Below the pieces are notes generated by a model. It was given only the letters and a program-made list of their open reading frames with translations. It did not search any database and was not told where the DNA came from. Below, piece after piece: positions 59,210 to 64,000 of a DNA stretch of 64,000 bases. The number at the start of each line of letters is the position of its first letter. The stretch's first letter is position 1. Origin of the DNA: CAWFLT01 sp963816795 (GTDB lineage: Bacteria; Acidobacteriota; Vicinamibacteria; Vicinamibacterales; SCN-69-37); NCBI GenBank assembly GCA_963816795.1, contig CAWFLT010000002.1:124001-188000 (forward strand), read 5' to 3'. Made by a program: the position numbers and the translations under genes.

Positions 59210-59334
59210 CAATGAGGCGAGGCAATGAGGCAATGAGGCAATGGGGCAATGAAATGGGGCAAGAGAGCAATGGCGGCTGAGGCAAATAAAGGTCTTCATT
59301 GCCTCATTCACCCATTGCCTCATTGCCTCATTTT
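59210..59334. repeat. Inverted repeat with GGCAATGA arms (family C)
   Basis: It starts at the base after the stop codon. The left arm iterates GAGGCAATGA and GGGGCAATG; the right arm carries CATTGCCTCATT units. The centre contains AAAGGTCTTCATTGCC, found inverted at 62952. No gene is present. Confidence 0.82.
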
Positions 59335-59358
59335 CATGGGCGAGGCAACGGGGGCGTG

Positions 59359-61679
59359 ATGCGAGAAGTGCTTGAGGTCGGTCGTGTTATCGGCGTTGTA
59401 GCGGCCGCGGCAGTGACGCTCCTCGCGAGCCCGGCCGTCCGCGCGCAGGAAGTCGGCAGCGCGACCGTCGTGCCGATTCAGATCACCGGCGATCCGGCCA
59501 AGCGCTTCTCGATGGTGGTGCTTGGTGACGGCTACACGGCGGCCGAGATGCCGAAGTTCCGGGCCCATCTCGACAAGCATCTCAACGTGCTGTGGAGCAT
59601 CGAGCCGTTCCGGAGCTACCGCAGCTACATCAACGTGTATGCCGTCGAGATCGTGTCGGGCGAGTCGGGCATCACGTGCGATCCCGAAGATGCGGCAGCA
59701 GCGGAAGACGCCGCTCGGCATGCAGTTCGGCGGCGGCTGCACCAACATCAACGCCCGCGGCATCACGATCCCGCAGGACAAGCAGGCGCTGACGCGCGAG
59801 TACGCAGCCAAGGCGACACCGCATTTCGATCAGATTCTGGTCATCGCCAACACCGACACCTACGGCGGCATCGGCGGATCGCTCGCGACCACCTCTGGCG
59901 GCAACTCGCTCGGGCCGCTCATCACGCCGCATGAGCTCGGGCATTCGCTCGGCCGGCTTGGCGACGAGTACACCTACAGCGCGCGCGGCAAGCCAGGCGG
60001 CGCCTACACCGGCGCCGAGCCCAATTCGCCGCACATGACGCTGATGTCGATCGAGGACATGCTGACCAGGCAGGCGAAATGGTTTCGCTGGCTGGGCGAG
60101 CCGAGCGAATCGGGCGGCAAGATCGAGCGCTTCGAGGGCGGCTCGTCGCGGACGACCGGCATCTGGCGGCCGAGCAAGCACTCGATGATGATCTCGGTCG
60201 GCTACTACTTCGATCAGCCCAGTCGCGAGCAGATGGTGCGGCGGATTTCGGCGCAGGTCGAGCTGATCGCGGATTCGACGCCGACCGACGAGGAACTGTT
60301 TCAGGACAGCGTCATCTCGATCGAGACTGCCCATCCCGTCTATCACGAGCTCACGACGACGTGGTCGGTCAACGGCGAGGTCGTGGCCGCCTCGAACAAC
60401 ACTCCATTCCTGGATCTGAGCACGCTGAAGCGCGCCACCCCCGTCAAGGACGTGACCGTCACGGTCGTCGATCCGACGCCGTTCGTCCGCGACCCGGAGA
60501 TCCGGAAGACGGTGCTGACTGCGTCGCGATCGTGGCAGGTGAGCCCGTACCCCAGGCTCGGCGGGATTTCGTCCATCAGTACTGCCGTGTTCGACGCGAC
60601 GCAGAACGGTCGACCGGTGGGGGCCGCCGACGTGATTTACGTCGTGACGAAGTTCCCGGCGAACCGGCCGGCGCCACTCGTCGAATGGCTACTCGATGGG
60701 CGTGTCATTGCGACCGCGGAGAACCGTCGCGACGTTTGCTCTCGCGGCGCAGAAACTGACGCCGGGCACTCACACGCTCACCGCGAATGTCAAACAGTTC
60801 AGTCAGGACGCGGCTGTCCTGGCGACGCGGACGTGGACCGTGGACAACACCGGCCCGACCGTCGCGGCGGCTTTGTCGACGCCCGTATCCGCGATCCCAG
60901 GTGCCGACGCCGATCGCCACTACTTCATGCGCGACGAGTTCACGATGAAGCTCGACGCCACCGACGATCAGCCCGGCTACGTCGTCGCTGAATTTCGGGT
61001 CAACGGCGACGGCTGGCACCACTACTACGGTTGGCCCGACGCGCCACCCGGCACGCCGTACAAGTTCACGCCGCGCGGCACCACGATCAAAGAGCTCGTC
61101 TACGGCAGCCTCGGTTCAGAAGGCCTGTCACCGCAGCCCTGGGAGCCGCGCGAGCCCGGCTGGGGCACCCACCGCATCGAATACCGAGGCATCGACGCGG
61201 CCGGCAACATCGGCGCGGCGAAGGCGTTCCGCGTCACCTTCCTGCCGAGCCCGACATGCACCGAGACGATCACGGGGTCGCGCGCCGGCAACATCACCGT
61301 GACGAGCGGCACGACCTGTCTGGATCGTGCGACCGTCACCGGGGGTGTGACCGTGTCGGCCGGGGCGTCGCTCGTCGCCGTCAACTCCTCCGTCAGCGGT
61401 GCGCTGACCGCGACGAATGCGAACGCGATCGAGATCATCGGGACCACTATCGGAGGTGCGCTGCGTATCTCTGGCACGACCGGCGCCTTGACGATGTTTG
61501 GATCGACGGCGGCAGTCGATTCAGTGATTTCGGCGAACAAGACAGCCAGGCCCGCGCTGCTGACCGGCAATACCTTCCGCGGCGCCCTCACCTGCACCGG
61601 CAACAGCGCTGCTCCGGCCAACGGCGGGACCCCGAATACGTTCACCAAGGCCGCGACAGGTCAGTGCGTGGCGCGATGA
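59359..61679 (+). CDS. Secreted M64 (IgA protease-like) zinc peptidase with C-terminal beta-helix-like tail (two frameshifts)
   Basis: About 772 residues: signal peptide ('VIGVVAAAAVTLLASPAVRAQ'), then the M64 domain with 'KRFSMVVLGDGYTAAEM' and the zinc motif 'HELGHSLGRLGDEYTYS' (HExxHxxGxxxDE). After Ig-like strands ('RNGEVVAASN'-type, 'DNTGPTVAAALSTPV', 'HRIEYRGIDAAGNIGAAKAF') the last 130 residues repeat short Val/Thr/Gly strands ('GGVTVSAGASLVAVNSSVSG') and end in a Cys-containing tail. The frame breaks near 59700 ('DAAAATPLGMQFGGG' when repaired) and near 60722. Start ATG 59359 has GGGGGC upstream; a GTG at 59356 is also possible. Confidence 0.82.
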
Positions 61680-61690
61680 GCACCTCGGAG

Positions 61691-61696
61691 TATCAT
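61691..61696 (+). promoter_or_regulatory. -10-like TATCAT, predicted leaderless start
   Basis: TATCAT ends 5 nt before the ATG at 61702. No Shine-Dalgarno is present. Confidence 0.45.
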
Positions 61697-61701
61697 TTCT
61701 T

Positions 61702-62235
61702 ATGCGCCTCAGGACAATTGCCACGACAGCCGGAGCGATTGTGCTCCTGATCACCGTGGTGGATGGGCAAGCGAAGAAGGAAACACTCGACGGCGTCCGT
61801 AATTTCACCGTCGTCGACGCAACCGTCGGCTGTGCGGGCGCCACCGAGACGCGCGCATTTCCGGCGCTCAAGGCACGCGGCTACGTGTCGGTCGTCAATC
61901 TCCGCCAGGCGAGCGAGGCCGGCGCGGCGATCGACGAGTCACGCGCGGCCGCGGATGCCGCTGGATTGAAGTTCATCCACCTGCCGTTCAACAACGCGTC
62001 GCCAGACGACACCGTCGTCGATGCGTTCATCAAGGCGGTGAGCGATCCCGCCAATCAGCCGGTGTTCATCAATTGCGGCAGCGCCAACCGCGTCGGCGCG
62101 CTGTGGTTGACCAAGCGGATGCTCGTGGACAAGTGGGACGAGGCGAAGGCGCTCGAGGAGGCCAAGATCATCGGCCTCTCCAACGAGGCGCTGCAGAAGT
62201 TTGCACTGGCGTATGTCGCCGCTCGCAAAAAGTGA
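61702..62235 (+). CDS. Exported phosphatase-like protein (DUF442/BLH-type CX4R loop)
   Basis: A 177-residue protein with a signal peptide ('IATTAGAIVLLITVVDGQ') and a rhodanese/dual-specificity-phosphatase-like domain: 'TETRAFPALKARGYVSVVNLRQ', 'GLKFIHLPFNNASPDDTVVDAFI' and the loop 'VFINCGSANRVGALWLTKRML'. The P-loop is C-G-S-A-N-R (CX4R), as in beta-lactamase-hydrolase-like (DUF442) proteins, not the CX5R of classical tyrosine phosphatases. Activity and substrate are unknown. The start is predicted leaderless. It is 44 bp upstream of an exported methyltransferase gene. Confidence 0.8.
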   Translation: MRLRTIATTAGAIVLLITVVDGQAKKETLDGVRNFTVVDATVGCAGATETRAFPALKARGYVSVVNLRQASEAGAAIDESRAAADAAGLKFIHLPFNNASPDDTVVDAFIKAVSDPANQPVFINCGSANRVGALWLTKRMLVDKWDEAKALEEAKIIGLSNEALQKFALAYVAARKK

Positions 62236-62279
62236 TTGAGTTCTGAGCAGAACTGAGAACGGAACGGAGAATCGAGAAC

Positions 62280-62918
62280 GTGCAATTCGCAGTCTTACTG
62301 TCATTGCTGGCCACCCTTGCGGCGCCGGCGTCCCTCTCGGCGCAGCTCGCCGGCAGGCCCGCCGAAGAGTGGATCAAGACGCTCGACGGTCCGGCTCGGG
62401 TCTCGGCGCTCAAAATCGACGAGGTCGTCGCCGCGATGAAGCTGCAACCGGGTCAGACCGTCGCCGATATCGGCGCGGGAACAGGACTGCTGGTTGTGCC
62501 AATGGCCAAGGCAATCGGTCCAAAGGGCCGGGTGTACGCCGTTGAGATCGACGCCGGATTTTTCCCTGAGATCAAGAAACGCGCGGACGCGGCTCAGGTC
62601 TCGAACGTCCAGACGGTCCTGGGCAAGTTCACCGACCCGGGCTTGCCTGTTCGCACGATCGACGTCGCGCTCTTCCACGACGTACTTCATCACGTCGAGA
62701 GCCGCGCCGAGTATCTGAAGACGCTCGTCAGCTACCTCGCCCCGGCCGGCCGGATCGTTGTCGTGGACTACGAGGGCGGCCAGGGCCCGCACGTGAAGGA
62801 ACCGACACTGCAAGTGACTCGCGAGCAGATTGACGCCTGGATGAAAGCCGCCGGCCTCTCGAAGGTGGACGACGTGAAGCTGTTCACGGACAAGTACGTG
62901 CTCGTTTACCGACGGTAA
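62280..62918 (+). CDS. Class I SAM-dependent methyltransferase with an export signal
   Basis: A 212-residue protein starting at GTG 62280 (GGAG upstream), with a hydrophobic leader 'FAVLLSLLATLAAPASLSAQ' that looks like a cleavable signal peptide. The methyltransferase core follows: motif I 'QTVADIGAGTGLLVVPMA', 'RVYAVEIDAGFFPEIKKRAD', 'DVALFHDVLHHVESRAEYL' and 'LAPAGRIVVVDYEGG'. The fold matches UbiE-like class I enzymes. SAM is not normally available outside the cytoplasm, so either the leader is a membrane anchor or the enzyme is periplasmic with an unknown donor. A GGCAATG repeat begins just after the stop. Confidence 0.85.
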   Translation: MQFAVLLSLLATLAAPASLSAQLAGRPAEEWIKTLDGPARVSALKIDEVVAAMKLQPGQTVADIGAGTGLLVVPMAKAIGPKGRVYAVEIDAGFFPEIKKRADAAQVSNVQTVLGKFTDPGLPVRTIDVALFHDVLHHVESRAEYLKTLVSYLAPAGRIVVVDYEGGQGPHVKEPTLQVTREQIDAWMKAAGLSKVDDVKLFTDKYVLVYRR

Positions 62919-63030
62919 AGCAATGAGGCAATGGGGCAATGTGTGAATGGGGCAATGAAGACCCTTTACCCATTACCACATTGCCCAATTGCATTGCCTC
63001 ACTGCCTCATTGCCCCATTGCCCCATTGCT
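62919..63030. repeat. Inverted repeat with GGCAATG arms (family C)
   Basis: It begins directly after the stop codon. The left arm has CAATGAGG and CAATGGGG units. The centre GGCAATGAAGACCCTTT is the inverse of the centre at 59287. The right arm iterates CATTGCC/CATTGCCC. It ends 12 nt before the TAAAGT of the next gene. Confidence 0.82.
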
Positions 63031-63042
63031 CAAGGCGTACGA

Positions 63043-63048
63043 TAAAGT
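63043..63048 (+). promoter_or_regulatory. -10-like TAAAGT, predicted leaderless start
   Basis: TAAAGT ends 6 nt before the ATG at 63055. No Shine-Dalgarno is present. Confidence 0.45.
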
Positions 63049-63054
63049 CTTTCG

Positions 63055-64000
63055 ATGTTGCGACGGTCGTTGGGGCAGTCCGGGTTGGAGATCACGTCGA
63101 TTGGCGTCGGTACGTGGGCGATCGGCGGGTGGATGTGGGGCGGGCAGGACGATACGGCGAGCATCGCGGCCATTCATGCCGCCGTCGATCATGGCGTGAA
63201 CTGGATCGACACCGCCCCGATCTACGGGTCAGGCCATTCAGAACGGGTGGTCGGCCGCGCCCTGGCGGCCCTGCCGGCCGCGCGGCGGCCGATGGTGTTC
63301 ACCAAGTTCGGTCTCGGCGACGACAGCGAGGTCACGGCGAAGTCGGCGGGTCACGCCGACGTGCTCGCCGAGTGCGAGGCGAGTCTCCAGCGCCTCGGCG
63401 TCGATCGCATCGATCTCTACCAGCTCCATTGGCCGGTCGATCAGCCGATTGCTGAGACCGCGGCGGCCTGCGCCGAGTTGCTGAAGGCGGGCAAGATTCG
63501 CGCAATCGGCGTGTCGAACTATTCGGTCGCGCAGTTGGAGGAGTGGCTCGCGACGGGTGTTCCGCTCCATTCGCTGCAGGCGCCGTACAGCCTCCTCCGG
63601 CCTGCGGTCGCCGCCGCGCAGTTGCCCTGGTGCGCCAGCCACGGCGTCGGCGCGATCGCGTACTCCCCGTTGTTTCGAGGCATGTTGTTCGGGACGTGGA
63701 AGAAGGACAAGACGTTTCCGGCCGACGACGCGCGAAGCACGCACAAGGATTATGCCGGCGCACGGTTTCAACGACACCTCCAGGCCGTGGACCAGATCAA
63801 GGCGCTGGCCGCCGAGAGCGGTCTCAGCACCGCGCAACTCTGCATCGGCGTCCTCCTGCACACGCCGGGGCTGACCGGGTGCATCGTCGGCGCCCGAAGC
63901 GCCCGGCAGGGTAGTCTGATCGCCAGTCTCGGCGTCGAGATCACCGACGAGCAAGCGGCGGCGGTCCGAGGGATCGTTGCCGCGCTCGAGCGAGACCTGG
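63055..64000 (+). CDS. Aldo/keto reductase (3' end cut by the window)
   Basis: The frame is open from ATG 63055 to the window end (315 residues, no stop) and reads as a nearly complete aldo/keto reductase: 'LGQSGLEITSIGVGTWAIGG', the catalytic Asp/Tyr in 'WIDTAPIYGSGHSERVVG', Lys in 'PMVFTKFGL', His in 'DLYQLHWPVDQP', then 'IRAIGVSNYSVAQLEEW', 'LQAPYSLLRP' and the NADP-binding 'LTGCIVGARSARQG'. The full tetrad (Asp, Tyr, Lys, His) is present, so it should be an active NADPH-dependent oxidoreductase. The substrate is unknown. Starts with TAAAGT 6 nt upstream, without Shine-Dalgarno. Confidence 0.88.
   Translation, partial: MLRRSLGQSGLEITSIGVGTWAIGGWMWGGQDDTASIAAIHAAVDHGVNWIDTAPIYGSGHSERVVGRALAALPAARRPMVFTKFGLGDDSEVTAKSAGHADVLAECEASLQRLGVDRIDLYQLHWPVDQPIAETAAACAELLKAGKIRAIGVSNYSVAQLEEWLATGVPLHSLQAPYSLLRPAVAAAQLPWCASHGVGAIAYSPLFRGMLFGTWKKDKTFPADDARSTHKDYAGARFQRHLQAVDQIKALAAESGLSTAQLCIGVLLHTPGLTGCIVGARSARQGSLIASLGVEITDEQAAAVRGIVAALERDL

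Noticed and set aside
63238..63954. Minus-strand open frame at the window end
   Set aside because: It is antisense to the aldo/keto reductase, which has a full catalytic tetrad and a predicted promoter and simply runs off the window.
1..64000. tRNA, rRNA, insertion sequence or prophage
   Set aside because: No cloverleaf, rRNA-like segment, transposase, integrase or phage structural gene was recognised by reading; a dedicated covariance-model search would be needed to exclude small RNAs.

Overview
The window is G+C-rich chromosomal DNA of an acidobacterium, most likely of the Vicinamibacteria type. That placement is inferred from gene families that occur together in this phylum: VWFA-related acidobacterial proteins, 'duplicated orphan' MacB/FtsX permeases with a PadR regulator, Oar-like TonB receptors with a carboxypeptidase-regulatory N-terminal domain, Ser/Thr kinases fused to beta-propeller or TolB/TPR sensors, and many secreted hydrolases. 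I see no rRNA, tRNA, CRISPR array, insertion sequence or prophage.

Layout. 0-7 kb: a polytopic membrane protein, two tandem secreted Ig-like-fold proteins and an ATP-grasp enzyme. 7-12.6 kb: two divergent Ser/Thr kinase genes, one followed by a small membrane protein. 12.7-16.5 kb: a translationally coupled YCII/DGPF protein, ECF sigma factor and secreted hydrolase. 16.3-28.4 kb, mostly minus strand: TauE permease, FtsX/MacB permease, a VWA/TPR pair, an AGE epimerase, an Oar-like TonB receptor and a GT39-like membrane protein. 28.5-37.2 kb: thioredoxin-like protein, small exported protein, alpha/beta hydrolase, Asp-box propeller plus MoaD-like protein, PadR-controlled permease and serine hydrolase. 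37.4-48.9 kb: M14 peptidase, a second VWA/TPR module, exported RidA and a second Oar-like receptor. 49-64 kb: LtrA, MgtC, HD protein, AI-2E exporter family protein, amidohydrolase, TauE permease, an acetyltransferase / histidine kinase / response regulator-thioredoxin reductase-like operon, M64 peptidase, exported phosphatase-like protein, exported methyltransferase and an aldo/keto reductase cut by the window end.

Three patterns cross gene boundaries. First, about a dozen genes without a Shine-Dalgarno have a TANNNT hexamer 5-9 nt before the start codon, which suggests leaderless transcripts; genes with a good Shine-Dalgarno lack it. Second, most intergenic gaps hold long imperfect inverted repeats whose arms are iterated 7-10 bp units (GGTGCTA, GGCAATG, CTTCGTG, CACGGAGCT, or GACACCC-ended arms) around a family-specific core. 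They sit at gene 3' ends and sometimes supply the last codons and the stop. Third, many genes carry single-base frameshifts with the protein sequence intact on both sides. They are concentrated at 38.5-40.6 kb and 45-48.9 kb, nearly all as +1, and are more likely consensus errors than decay. Coordinates for such genes span the whole reconstructed gene.

The best candidate for an unusual functional system is the soluble histidine kinase plus response regulator/thioredoxin-reductase-like fusion at 56.1-59.2 kb, which keeps the flavin and nucleotide folds but has lost the CxxC.
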